From NCBI RefSeq assembly GCF_034661175.1, contig NZ_CP141058.1, forward strand, positions 2,604,001 through 2,668,000: a stretch of DNA of 64,000 nt, given 5' to 3'. The DNA is from Nocardioides renjunii. Its GTDB lineage: Bacteria; Actinomycetota; Actinomycetes; Propionibacteriales; Nocardioidaceae. Both the position numbers and the translations under genes were made by a program. The notes beneath the pieces are model-generated. The model had not been told where the DNA came from. It did not search any database and worked only from the letters and a program-made list of their open reading frames with translations. Below are positions 34,036 through 42,650 of this stretch, in pieces (the first letter of the stretch is position 1; every line of letters starts with the position of its first letter).

Positions 34036-35811
34036 TCACTGCATCACGAACAGGTCCTTGTAGTTCGGCGCACCGATCGAGCCATCGCCCGTCGGGTTGC
34101 CGATCTTGGTGCCGAAGACGAACAGGTCGTTGCGGAACGCGGTCGGGATGATCGGGAAGTACTCCGTCATGATCTTCTCGTCCAGGTCGCCCCAGGCAGC
34201 GGGCTGGTCCTCCTGCGGCAGCGTGCTGACCGCTTCCATCTCCTCGTCGATCGCCGGCTCGGAGAAGTAGGCGGTGTTGTAGACGGCGCCGGTCTTGAGC
34301 AGCGACGGGACCATGGTGGCGCCCGACGGCCAGTCCGAGCACCAGTTCACGCCACGGAGGTTGAGCTGCTTGTTGACCTTGTTGTCGGGGTCGAGCCAGA
34401 TGTTGTAGGGCGACTCCTGGACCGGGATGGCCTTGACGGAGAAGCCACCGGCCTCGAAGCCCTTGGTGATCTGGTCCTGGGCGTCCTTGGCCAGCGGGTC
34501 GACCTCGTAGTAGACCATGGTGATCTCGTAGGGCTTGTCGCCGTAGCCGGCCTCGGCCAGCAGCTCCTTGGACTTCTCGGGGTCGTACTTGATCTGCTCC
34601 CCGTCGACCTGGAACTCCTTCTTGCCCGCCATGCCGGGAGGCATGACCGAGTTGGCGTAGGTGCGGGTCACGCCCGGAACCTCACCGCCCGCGATCCACA
34701 CGTCCTCGTAGGGGTAGGCGTAGGCAAGGGCCTTGCGGACCTCGATCTCGGGGATCTTCTCGTAGTCGGGCGTCAGCGTCGAGACGCACTGCGACGTCTG
34801 CTGCACGAGGCGGTCACCGAGCTGGCCGTTGGCGTCGTTGTAGTTGCCCGAGCCGAGCGAGGTGGCGACGGCGGTCTGGCTGTCGGAGTTGTCCGAGAGC
34901 ATGATCTCGTCGACCTTGGCCTGGTCCTGGTTGAACTTGAACACGAACTCGTCGGCGTACTGGTGACGGGCCGGGTCGGAGTCAGCGGACCACTGGTCGT
35001 TCTTGACCAGGACCAGCTCCTCGTTGGGCTTGTAGCTGTCGACCTTGTAGGGGCCGTTGGACAGCGGCTTCTGACCGTAGTTCGGCGGCTTGGAGGCGTT
35101 GCCGAGCGGGGCCGGGCCCATGGCCATGAAGGCGCCCCAGTAGTCCATGTCGGGGAACGGGGTGGACATCTTGATGATGATGTCCTGGCCGCTGACCTCG
35201 ATGCCGTCCCACTGCTCGCAGTTGGGGTCCTTCGCGGTGTAGGGGCCCTCGTACTCGTCGGCGCCGGCGAAGTAGGTCTTCGAGTACTCGGTGCCGGGAC
35301 CGGACGGGAACGCCGTGGCGTCGAGCGAGCGGCAGATGCCGAACGCGACCTCTTCGGGCGTGACGGGCTTGCCGTCCTCCCACGTGGCGTCCTCACGGAT
35401 GGTGAAGGTCCACTCCGTGAAGTCCTCGTTGGGCGTGCCGAGGTCGGTGGCGAGGTCGGGGACCAGGACGGGCTGGCCCTGCTCGTCACGGGCGTACTGG
35501 GTCAGCGAGCGGCTCGTGAGCGCCTGCTGGATCGAGTTGCCCGCCACCGACCAACCACCGGTGGGGTCGAGGGTGTCGGGTCCCGGCTCACCGGGGAGGT
35601 AGACGGTGATGGTGCCACCGGCAGCCGCACCCTCGACCTCGGGAGCGGGGCCCTGACGCTCAGCGTCCTTGGTGCCACCCTCCTGTCCACCGAACTCCCG
35701 GTCCGTGCCTCCGTCGCCACTGCCACCGTCGTCCGACGAACCGCCGCCACAGGCAGCGAGGGTCAGAAGAGCGGCTCCAGCGACGAGCGCGAGCGGCTTG
35801 TTCCGCTTCAT
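34036..35811 (-). CDS. ABC transporter substrate-binding lipoprotein, family 5
   Basis: The ATG at 35811 gives 591 residues, preceded by AAGGAAAGG. A lipoprotein signal ends in LTLAAC, with Cys21 as the lipid anchor. A linker rich in Gly, Ser and Asp follows. The SBP_bac_5 (OppA/DppA) domain includes WTFTIREDATWEDGKPVTPEEV and YKPNEELVLVKNDQW. It would capture peptides or other solutes for the permeases around it. An in-frame ATG upstream at 35868 would extend before the signal and is unlikely. Confidence 0.93.
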   Translation of the reverse strand: MKRNKPLALVAGAALLTLAACGGGSSDDGGSGDGGTDREFGGQEGGTKDAERQGPAPEVEGAAAGGTITVYLPGEPGPDTLDPTGGWSVAGNSIQQALTSRSLTQYARDEQGQPVLVPDLATDLGTPNEDFTEWTFTIREDATWEDGKPVTPEEVAFGICRSLDATAFPSGPGTEYSKTYFAGADEYEGPYTAKDPNCEQWDGIEVSGQDIIIKMSTPFPDMDYWGAFMAMGPAPLGNASKPPNYGQKPLSNGPYKVDSYKPNEELVLVKNDQWSADSDPARHQYADEFVFKFNQDQAKVDEIMLSDNSDSQTAVATSLGSGNYNDANGQLGDRLVQQTSQCVSTLTPDYEKIPEIEVRKALAYAYPYEDVWIAGGEVPGVTRTYANSVMPPGMAGKKEFQVDGEQIKYDPEKSKELLAEAGYGDKPYEITMVYYEVDPLAKDAQDQITKGFEAGGFSVKAIPVQESPYNIWLDPDNKVNKQLNLRGVNWCSDWPSGATMVPSLLKTGAVYNTAYFSEPAIDEEMEAVSTLPQEDQPAAWGDLDEKIMTEYFPIIPTAFRNDLFVFGTKIGNPTGDGSIGAPNYKDLFVMQ

Positions 35812-35888
35812 GCTGTCCAGCCTTTCCTTTTTGTTCTCACCGAGGACGGCGTCTCCGGCGACGTGCATGACCTGGGCCGAGGTGTGCC

Positions 35889-36923
35889 TCAGCGCCGGGT
35901 CTTGGGGTCGAGGGCGTCGCGGATCGCGTCACCCAGGAGGTTGAGGGAGAGCACCAGGGCGACGACGCCGATCATCGGCTGCCACAGGTACTGCGGGTAG
36001 TCACGGAAGTAGACCGGGGACGCGGCGTCGAGGATCATCTGGCCCCACGACACGCCGTCGGTGACGCCGATGCCGAGGAACGCCAGCCCTGCCTCGAGGG
36101 CCACGAAGGCCGGCAGCATCAGCGAGATGCTGATGATGATCGGCGCCGCCAGGTTGGGCAGCAGCTCCTTGAACAGGATGCGCGAGGTGGGCATCCCCAT
36201 CACCCGGGCGGCCTGGACGAACTCGCGCTCACGCAGCGAGAGGACCTCGCCGCGGATCAGCCGGGCCGTGCCCATCCACCCGAAGATCGACAGCACGATC
36301 ACCAGGCTGACCTTCTGGACGGTCGCGTAGTTGTCGGAGGTGTTGAACCGGTCGTTGAGGATCGGCGCCAGGGTCAGCGCGGCCAGCAGGAACGGGATGG
36401 TGAGGAACATGTCGATGAAGAACGACAGGACCTTGTCGGTCGCCCCGCCGAGGAACCCGCTCAGCAGGCCGATCACGATGCCGACGAACGAGGCCACCAC
36501 GGCCGCGATCGTCGCGATCATCAGCGAGACCCGGCACCCGTAGAGCCAGTAGGCGAGGTTGTCCTGGCCGGTGAGCGGGGCCACGCCCATGGGGTGGTCC
36601 CACGTGAAGGGGCCGTTGGGCGGGCCCATCTCCGGCTTGGGGAGGCCGTTGTTGAGGCCGTCGACCCGCTCGCTGGCCAGCGGCGTCTCGAGGCTCACGC
36701 CGAACAGGCTGCAGATCGGACCGGCGAACACCGCGCAGATGATGAAGAACAGCACGACGATCGCGCACACCACCGCGATCTTGTCGCGGGCCAGTCGGCC
36801 CAGGGCGATCCGCATCGGCGACTTGCCGGCGATCTCCTTGGCTTCGTGGCTGTTGGGATCCTGCGGCTGCGGCTCGCTGCTCAGCGAGCCCAGCGTCTCC
36901 GGCCCTGCGGTTCCTGCCGACAT
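35889..36923 (-). CDS. Oligopeptide/dipeptide ABC transporter permease (OppC/DppC type)
   Basis: The 344-residue protein has a polar amino end of about 35 residues with two long-spaced Ser/Pro/Gly-rich segments, then six membrane helices. The EAA loop appears as REFVQAARVMGMPTSRILFKEL. It is the first gene of the transporter operon, upstream of the binding protein. In typical opp/dpp operons the binding protein comes first. GGGGAGAG lies before the ATG. Confidence 0.92.
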   Translation of the reverse strand: MSAGTAGPETLGSLSSEPQPQDPNSHEAKEIAGKSPMRIALGRLARDKIAVVCAIVVLFFIICAVFAGPICSLFGVSLETPLASERVDGLNNGLPKPEMGPPNGPFTWDHPMGVAPLTGQDNLAYWLYGCRVSLMIATIAAVVASFVGIVIGLLSGFLGGATDKVLSFFIDMFLTIPFLLAALTLAPILNDRFNTSDNYATVQKVSLVIVLSIFGWMGTARLIRGEVLSLREREFVQAARVMGMPTSRILFKELLPNLAAPIIISISLMLPAFVALEAGLAFLGIGVTDGVSWGQMILDAASPVYFRDYPQYLWQPMIGVVALVLSLNLLGDAIRDALDPKTRR

Positions 36924-37032
36924 GCTCTCCCCATCTGCTTCGGGACTGTCCCGGCGCGCGTCCGGGGGTCACCCGAGGCCCGCGCCGAGACGGGACTCTA
37001 TGTGACCCGTGCCGCATGGACGATCACTGGCG

Positions 37033-37050
37033 CGTAACGATCCCGTTACG
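37033..37050. promoter_or_regulatory. Inverted repeat between aspS and the transporter operon
   Basis: CGTAACG and CGTTACG are exact 7-base arms around ATCC, 49 bases past the aspS stop and 110 bases before the first transporter gene. It could be an operator for the transporter operon or an aspS terminator. The A/T-containing arms make an operator somewhat more likely. Confidence 0.4.
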
Positions 37051-37098
37051 ACGCGTTGACCTTCCAGTTGCCCTGCAGCCCGGCAAACCTGCGGGTGA

Positions 37099-38904
37099 TC
37101 AGCCCTCGAGCGGGACGTCCTTCGCGGGCGCGGCGTCCACGCCGGCTTCCTTGCGCTGCTCCGCCGTGATGGGTGCAGGCGCCGCCGTGAGGGGGTCGTA
37201 GCCGCCACCGGACTTGGGGAACGCGATCACGTCGCGGATCGAGTCGGTGCCCGCGAGGAGGGCCACGATGCGGTCCATCCCGACCGCGATGCCGCCGTGC
37301 GGAGGTGCACCGAACTTGAAGGCGTCGAGGAGGAAGCCGAACTTCTCCTGCGCCTCCTCCTCCCCCAGTCCCATCACCGCGAAGACGCGCTTCTGGATGT
37401 CGCCACGGTGGATACGGATGGACCCGCCGCCGAGCTCGTTGCCGTTGCAGACGATGTCGTAGGCGTAGGCCAGCGCGCTGCCCGGGTCGGTGTCGAAGGT
37501 GTCGAGGAACTCGGCCTTGGGGCTGGTGAAGGCGTGGTGCACGGCCGTCCAGGCGCCGGCGCCGACGGCCACGTCGCCACTGGCCACCGCCTCGGAGCTC
37601 GGCTCGAACAGCGGCGCGTCGACCACCCAGGTGAAGGCGAACGTCGAGTCGTCGAGCATCCCGCCGCGGCGGCCGATCTCAAGACGGGCGGCCCCCAGGA
37701 GCGCGCGGCTGCTCTTGATCGCTCCCGCGGCGAAGAAGACGCAGTCGCCCGGCTGGGCGCCGACGTGGGCCACGAGGCCCTCGCGCTCGGCCTCGGACAG
37801 GTTCTTGGCGACCGGGCCGCCGAGCTCGCCGTCCTCGGCCACGGTGACGTAGGCCAGGCCCTTGGCACCGCGCTGCTTGGCCCAGTCCTGCCACGCGTCG
37901 AACTGGCGGCGCGGCTGGCTGCCGCCGCCGGGCATGACCACGGCACCGACGTAGGCGGCGTTCGCCGGGGAGAAGACGCGGAACGGCGTGTCCGCGAAGT
38001 ACTCGGTGCAGTCGACGAGCTCGAGGCCCATCCGGAGGTCCGGCTTGTCGGAGCCGTAGCGCGCCATCGCCTCGGCGTACGTCATCCGCGGCAGCGGCCG
38101 CTCGATCGTGTGGCCGGCCTGGGCCCACATCGCCTCCAGGACGTCCTCCATCAGCGTGATGACGTCCTCCTGGTCCACGAAGCTCATCTCGATGTCGAGC
38201 TGGGTGAACTCGGGCTGGCGGTCTGCGCGGAAGTCCTCGTCGCGGTAGCAGCGCGCGATCTGGTAGTAGCGCTCCATGCCGCCGACCATGAGCAGCTGCT
38301 TGAACAGCTGCGGGCTCTGCGGCAGGGCGTACCAGCTGCCGGGCGCGAGCCGCGCCGGCACCAGGAAGTCGCGCGCACCCTCGGGCGTGGAGCGGGTCAG
38401 CGTCGGCGTCTCGACCTCGACGAAGTCGCGCGCGTCCAGGACGTCGCGAGCCGCCTTGTTGATCTTGCTGCGCAGCCGCAGGGCGGCGTTGGGCCCGGAG
38501 CGGCGCAGGTCGAGGTAGCGGTGCCGCAGGCGCGCCTCCTCGCCGACCTCTCCGCCCTTGTGGCCCGACGCGTCGTCGATGGGGAAGGGCAGCGGGTCGG
38601 AGGTGGACAGCACCTCGACCTCGGCCGCGACGACCTCGTAGTGCCCGGTCGGGAGCTGCGGGTTCACGTTGCCCTCGCTGCGCTCGACCACCTCCCCCGT
38701 CACCTTCAGGCAGAACTCGCTGCGGAGCGGGTGCGCGACCTCGGGGTCCCTGATCACGACCTGGACGACGCCGGATGCGTCGCGCAGGTCGATGAACGCC
38801 ACCCCGCCGTGGTCGCGTCGCCGCGCCACCCACCCGGCGAGCGTGACGGTCTGGCCGACGTGCGCGGGCTGCGTCAGGGCGCCGGCCTCATGGGTGCGGA
38901 TCAC
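37099..38904 (-). CDS. aspS: Aspartate-tRNA ligase
   Basis: The 601-residue class II synthetase has an amino-terminal OB-fold for the anticodon ([23 protein letters not shown], split), motif 2 around [25 protein letters not shown] (split), the bacterial GAD insertion in the middle, and motif 3 [16 protein letters not shown]. Asp versus Asp/Asn specificity cannot be decided by eye. The GTG start overlaps the hisS stop (GTGA), so hisS and aspS form an operon, as in many actinobacteria. Confidence 0.96.
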   Translation of the reverse strand: MIRTHEAGALTQPAHVGQTVTLAGWVARRRDHGGVAFIDLRDASGVVQVVIRDPEVAHPLRSEFCLKVTGEVVERSEGNVNPQLPTGHYEVVAAEVEVLSTSDPLPFPIDDASGHKGGEVGEEARLRHRYLDLRRSGPNAALRLRSKINKAARDVLDARDFVEVETPTLTRSTPEGARDFLVPARLAPGSWYALPQSPQLFKQLLMVGGMERYYQIARCYRDEDFRADRQPEFTQLDIEMSFVDQEDVITLMEDVLEAMWAQAGHTIERPLPRMTYAEAMARYGSDKPDLRMGLELVDCTEYFADTPFRVFSPANAAYVGAVVMPGGGSQPRRQFDAWQDWAKQRGAKGLAYVTVAEDGELGGPVAKNLSEAEREGLVAHVGAQPGDCVFFAAGAIKSSRALLGAARLEIGRRGGMLDDSTFAFTWVVDAPLFEPSSEAVASGDVAVGAGAWTAVHHAFTSPKAEFLDTFDTDPGSALAYAYDIVCNGNELGGGSIRIHRGDIQKRVFAVMGLGEEEAQEKFGFLLDAFKFGAPPHGGIAVGMDRIVALLAGTDSIRDVIAFPKSGGGYDPLTAAPAPITAEQRKEAGVDAAPAKDVPLEG

Positions 38905-40292
38905 TGGTTCTCCTCGGTGTCACTGGTGCTGGTGGTGGTGCTGGCGGTGGTGCCGGTCGTCATGACCGTGCTGGTGATGCTGGGTCGCAGGTCGGCCGCC
39001 GGCGGGGTCCAGGTCCACGGATCGGCCTCGACCTGCTCGCCGCTGCGGATGTCCTTGACCTGGTGGCGGCCGTCGGCCTGGACGAACCAGACGTAGGGGA
39101 TGCCGCGCCGCTCGGCGAAGCGGATCTGCTTGCCGAACTTGGCTGGTGAGGGGGCCACCTCGCAAGCGATTTCGCGCGCCCGCAGCCCGGCGGCCACCCG
39201 GGTGCTCGCGGCGCGGTCGTCCTCGGTGTTGAGCGCGACGAGCACCGCGCTGGGCACCGGCCGGCTCCCGGACAGCACGCCGTCGGCGATGAGCGGGACC
39301 AGCGTCCGGGAGACGCCGAAGGAGACCCCGACGCCGGGGTACGTCGTACGCCCGTCGCTGGCCAGGGCGTCGTAGCGCCCTCCCCCGCCGACGGACTTCA
39401 GGCGCTCGTAGCCCTCCATGAAGATCTCCACGACCGTGCCGGTGTAGTAGTCGAGGCCGCGCGCGATGCGCAGGTTGGCCTCGACCGCGACGCGGTCGCC
39501 GGCGACGGCACTGCAGCCCTCGACGACCGCCGCGAGCTCGGCCAGGCCCTCCTCGAGCAGCTCGTCGGTGACCCCGAGCGCCCGGACGCGGTCGACGAAG
39601 GACGTGTCGGCGACCCGGATGGTGGCCAGCTCGAGGCACTGCCGCGCCTGCTCCGGCGTGGCACCGACCCGCTCGACGAGCATCCGCGCGACCTCGTCGG
39701 CGGGGAGCTTATCGAGCTTGTCGATCACCCGGATCGCGTCGGTGACGTCGTCGATGCCGAGGCCGCGGTAGAAGCCCTGGATCAGCTTGCGGTTGTTGAA
39801 CTGGAACGACACGCGCGGGATCGGCAGCCGGCCGAGGGCGTCGACCATCACCGACATCACCTCGACGTCGTGGTGGAACGGCAGCTCGTCGCGGCCGACG
39901 ATGTCGACGTCGGCCTGGGTGAACTGCCGGTAGCGCCCCTCCTGCGGGCGCTCGCCGCGCCAGACCGGCTGCACCTGGTAGCGCCGGAACGGCAGCTCGA
40001 GGTGGCCGGCGTGCTCGAGGACGTAGCGCGCGAACGGCACGGTGAGGTCGAAGTGGAGGCCCAGCTCGGCCCTGGTGTCGGGCTCGGCGGAGATGCGCTG
40101 GAGGACGTAGATCTCCTTGTCGATCTCGCCGCCCTTCGCCAGCCGCTCGACCGGCTCGACGGCCCGGGTCTCGATGTTGGCGAAGCCGTGCAGCTCGAAG
40201 GTGCGCGACAGCGACGCCACGACCTCCCGCTCGACGGTGCGCTGCGCGGGCAGCAGCTCGGGGAACCCGCTCAGCGGGCTGATCTTGCTCAT
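38901..40292 (-). CDS. hisS: Histidine-tRNA ligase
   Basis: The 463-residue class II synthetase has [14 protein letters not shown], motif 2 [19 protein letters not shown], the histidine signature [12 protein letters not shown], and SVGGGGRYD. It ends in a tail of about 25 residues made almost only of Thr, Ser and acidic residues ([20 protein letters not shown]), beyond the normal anticodon-binding domain. The start is at 40292, overlapping the metallo-hydrolase stop. Confidence 0.96.
   Translation of the reverse strand: MSKISPLSGFPELLPAQRTVEREVVASLSRTFELHGFANIETRAVEPVERLAKGGEIDKEIYVLQRISAEPDTRAELGLHFDLTVPFARYVLEHAGHLELPFRRYQVQPVWRGERPQEGRYRQFTQADVDIVGRDELPFHHDVEVMSVMVDALGRLPIPRVSFQFNNRKLIQGFYRGLGIDDVTDAIRVIDKLDKLPADEVARMLVERVGATPEQARQCLELATIRVADTSFVDRVRALGVTDELLEEGLAELAAVVEGCSAVAGDRVAVEANLRIARGLDYYTGTVVEIFMEGYERLKSVGGGGRYDALASDGRTTYPGVGVSFGVSRTLVPLIADGVLSGSRPVPSAVLVALNTEDDRAASTRVAAGLRAREIACEVAPSPAKFGKQIRFAERRGIPYVWFVQADGRHQVKDIRSGEQVEADPWTWTPPAADLRPSITSTVMTTGTTASTTTSTSDTEENQ
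38921..38982 (-). repeat. Low-complexity GGT/GCT-rich DNA in the hisS 3' end
   Basis: Imperfect runs of CTGGTGGTGGTG type code for the Thr/Ser-rich tail of the histidine-tRNA ligase. Slippage could have built this stretch. Confidence 0.7.
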
Positions 40293-40975
40293 CGGGGGTC
40301 CTGGCTGAGGTCGTGGAGGAAGGGGTTGGTGGCGCGTTCGCGGCCGATCGAGGTCTGCTCGCCGTGACCGGGCAGCACGACGACGTCGTCGGCCAGGGGC
40401 AGCACCTTCTCGGCGAGGCTGCGCAGCATGGCGGCGTGGTCGCCGCCGGGCAGGTCGGTGCGCCCGATGGAGCCGGCGAACAGCAGGTCGCCGGAGAACA
40501 TCACCTCGGAGACGTCCTGCTGCGCGTAGGGCGAGCGGAAGGTCACCGAGCCCTCGGTGTGGCCCGGCGTGTGGTCCACGACGAACCTCATCCCGGCGAG
40601 CTCGAGCTCGGCGAGGTCCGCCAGCTCGCGTACGTCGTCGGGCTCGGCCCACGAGTAGTCGCCGCCGAGCAGCATCGCGGTGGTCTCCGGGCTCATCCCG
40701 GCCATCGGGTCCGAGAGCAGGTGCCGGTCCGCGGGGTGGATCCACGCCGTCGCGTCGTAGGTGCCGGCGACGGGAGCGACGCACCACATGTGGTCGACGT
40801 GGCCGTGGGTGACGAGCACGCTGACCGGCTTGAGCCGGTGCTCGCGGACCACCTGCGCGACCCCCTCGGCGGAGTCCTTGCCCGGGTCGACCACGACGCA
40901 CTCGGCGCCGGGTCCCGTCGCCACGACGTAGCAGTTGGTCCCCCAGGGTCCGGCGGGGAAGCCAGCGATGAACAC
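40289..40975 (-). CDS. MBL-fold metallo-hydrolase, glyoxalase II-like
   Basis: The 228-residue protein has the metal-binding motif THGHVDH, HTPGHTEGS, FSGDLLFAGSIGRTDL and LPGHGEQT, in the order of the hydroxyacylglutathione hydrolase-like group. Mycobacteria carry a homologue at the same place before hisS. The substrate is not known. The GTG at 40975 was chosen because the protein then begins MFIAGFPAGPWGTNCYV, as is usual for this group. Confidence 0.9.
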   Translation of the reverse strand: MFIAGFPAGPWGTNCYVVATGPGAECVVVDPGKDSAEGVAQVVREHRLKPVSVLVTHGHVDHMWCVAPVAGTYDATAWIHPADRHLLSDPMAGMSPETTAMLLGGDYSWAEPDDVRELADLAELELAGMRFVVDHTPGHTEGSVTFRSPYAQQDVSEVMFSGDLLFAGSIGRTDLPGGDHAAMLRSLAEKVLPLADDVVVLPGHGEQTSIGRERATNPFLHDLSQDPR

Positions 40976-41068
40976 AGGCGTCAGTCCTTGCTTGTCGTGC
41001 GGCTCGTCGGGCAGCGCGAGGTGTCGTGCTCCGGCGGGAAGCCTACCGAGGCCGCTCCCCGCCATGAC

Positions 41069-41074
41069 TACGAT
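41069..41074 (+). promoter_or_regulatory. Putative -10 element for the DUF349 gene
   Basis: TACGAT ends eight bases before the ATG at 41083, near leaderless spacing. Confidence 0.35.
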
Positions 41075-41082
41075 GGGCGACC

Positions 41083-42360
41083 ATGAGCGCCGACAAGCAG
41101 TCCCGAGACGACTCGGCCCCGGGTGAGACCACCTGGGGACGGGTGGCCGAGGACGGCACCGTCTACGTCCGCACCGCCGACGGGGAGCGATCCGTCGGGT
41201 CCTACGAGGCCGGCACACCGGCCGAGGCACTGGACTTCTTCACCAAGCGCTTCGAGGAGCTGGAGGGCAAGGTCCACCTGCTGGAGCAGCGCGTGGCGTC
41301 CGGCCGGCTCGCCCCCGAGGAGGCCACCTCCTCCATCAAGGCGCTGCGCGAGCAGGTCGTGGACGCGCACGCCGTGGGCGACCTGGTCTCCCTGGCCGCG
41401 CGGCTCGACGCCCTCGCCCCCGTCATCGCCGCCCAGCGCGCCGCCCGCAAGGAGGAGCGCGCCCAGAAGAGCGCCGAGTCCAAGGCCCAGAAGGAGACGC
41501 TGGTCGCCGAGGCCGAGCGCCTCGCCGAGGGCACCGACTGGCGCAACGGCGCCAACCGCCTGCGCGAGCTGCTCGCCACGTGGAAGGAGCTGCCCCGGCT
41601 CGACCGTGCCACCGACGACGCCCTGTGGCGGCGCTTCTCCACCGCGCGCACGACGTACACCCGCCACCGCAAGGCGCACTTCGCCGAGGAGCACGAGCGT
41701 CGCGACTCCGCCCGCGTGGTCAAGGAGCGGCTCGCCAAGGAGGCCGAGGCGCTCGCCACCTCGACGGACTGGGGACCGACCGCCGGTCGCTACCGCGACC
41801 TGATGCGCGAGTGGAAGGCCGCCGGCCCGGCGCCCCGCGAGATCGACGACCAGCTCTGGCAGCGCTTCCGGGGAGCGCAGGACACCTTCTTCGGTGCCCG
41901 CGACGCGGCCAACGCCGCCCTCGACCAGGAGTTCGCCGCCAACGCCGAGGTCAAGGACCAGATCATCGTCGAGGCCGAGGCGCTCGTGCCCCAGGCCCAG
42001 CGCGGCGGCGCGGACTTCGAGGCCGCCAAGAAGGCCTTCCGCGACCTCGCCGACCGCTGGGACGCCGCCGGCAAGGTGCCCCGCGACCGGATGAAGGAGC
42101 TCGAGGGCCGGATGCGGAAGGTCGAGCAGGCCATCCGTGCGGTCGAGGACGAGCAGTGGAGCCGCAGCGACCCGGAGAAGTCCGCCCGCGCCGACGACAT
42201 GATCAGCAAGCTCGAGGCCGGCATCGCCGAGACCCAGGCCAAGCTCGACAAGGCCACCGCCGCCGGCGACGACCGGCGCGTCAAGGACCTCGAGTCCGAG
42301 CTGGGCAACAAGCAGGCGTTCCTCGAGATGGCGAAGAAGGCGGCGGCCGAGTTCGGGTGA
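41083..42360 (+). CDS. DUF349-domain protein
   Basis: The 425-residue, mostly helical protein has a beta-type amino end (TTWGRVAEDGTVYVRTADGER) followed by coiled-coil segments and repeated DUF349 units, each with the pattern L-x-W-K-E/A and W-x-R-F (LLATWKELPRLDRATDDALWRRF and MREWKAAGPAPREIDDQLWQRF, each split). It ends in an acidic/basic coiled coil. DUF349 proteins have no firm function, though some link them to ribosome or stress functions. It converges on relA. Confidence 0.88.
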   Translation: MSADKQSRDDSAPGETTWGRVAEDGTVYVRTADGERSVGSYEAGTPAEALDFFTKRFEELEGKVHLLEQRVASGRLAPEEATSSIKALREQVVDAHAVGDLVSLAARLDALAPVIAAQRAARKEERAQKSAESKAQKETLVAEAERLAEGTDWRNGANRLRELLATWKELPRLDRATDDALWRRFSTARTTYTRHRKAHFAEEHERRDSARVVKERLAKEAEALATSTDWGPTAGRYRDLMREWKAAGPAPREIDDQLWQRFRGAQDTFFGARDAANAALDQEFAANAEVKDQIIVEAEALVPQAQRGGADFEAAKKAFRDLADRWDAAGKVPRDRMKELEGRMRKVEQAIRAVEDEQWSRSDPEKSARADDMISKLEAGIAETQAKLDKATAAGDDRRVKDLESELGNKQAFLEMAKKAAAEFG

Positions 42361-42376
42361 GGGCTGTGCTTGATTT

Positions 42377-42472
42377 GGCTCGCTCCGCTCGCCGTGCTCG
42401 CCGCCCCTGAGGACGCGGCGAGCCCGTGGGTTGAGGTGGGCGGATCGAGGTACGCAGCGAGCGTGGCGAGCC
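42377..42472. repeat. Imperfect inverted repeat enclosing the DUF349 terminator
   Basis: GGCTCGC-TCC-GCTCGC at 42377-42392 can pair with GCGAGC-GTG-GCGAGCC at 42457-42472, with 13 of 16 pairs. It encloses the hairpin at 42396-42423. Confidence 0.55.
42396..42423 (+). terminator. Hairpin downstream of the DUF349 gene
   Basis: GCTCGCCGC and GCGGCGAGC form a perfect 9-base stem with a 10-base loop, 36 bases after the stop. No U run follows. Confidence 0.55.
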
Positions 42473-42493
42473 CCGAGGTCAGATGATCTGGAG

Positions 42494-42584
42494 GCTCGGC
42501 GCCCGGCGCTGTCTGCACTGACGAGCGACGCGAGCGCAGCGAGCAAGCCGAGGAGGGAAGACAGCGCCCTCAAGGGCGCCGAGC
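42494..42584. repeat. Long near-perfect stem-loop, 21-base arms
   Basis: The left arm at 42494-42514 pairs fully with 42559-42568 and 42574-42584, interrupted only by a 5-base bulge (CTCAA). The 44-base loop holds one copy of the GAGCGCAGCGAGC motif. The stem is symmetric enough to act in either direction, as a terminator for relA or DUF349, a processed small RNA, or a REP-like element. Confidence 0.6.
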
Positions 42585-42650
42585 ACGCGAGCGCAGCGAG
42601 CCAGACAGCACCGTCCTCCACCCGGAACCGCCGAGCGGAGCGAGCGCCAA

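Larger units (their letters stand above)
42361..42650. other. Structured non-coding spacer between DUF349 and relA
   Basis: These 290 bases contain no gene. They hold several inverted repeats and at least three copies of a GAGCGCAGCGAGC-type motif (42532 onward, 42589 onward and a variant near 42633). The two flanking genes converge here, so bidirectional termination is the simplest role. The listed hairpins are unusually long for that. Confidence 0.65.

Noticed and set aside
33712..36000. A plus-strand open frame of about 762 codons opposite the transporter genes
   Set aside because: It has low-complexity Leu/Val/Gly content and lies opposite a well-supported substrate-binding lipoprotein.
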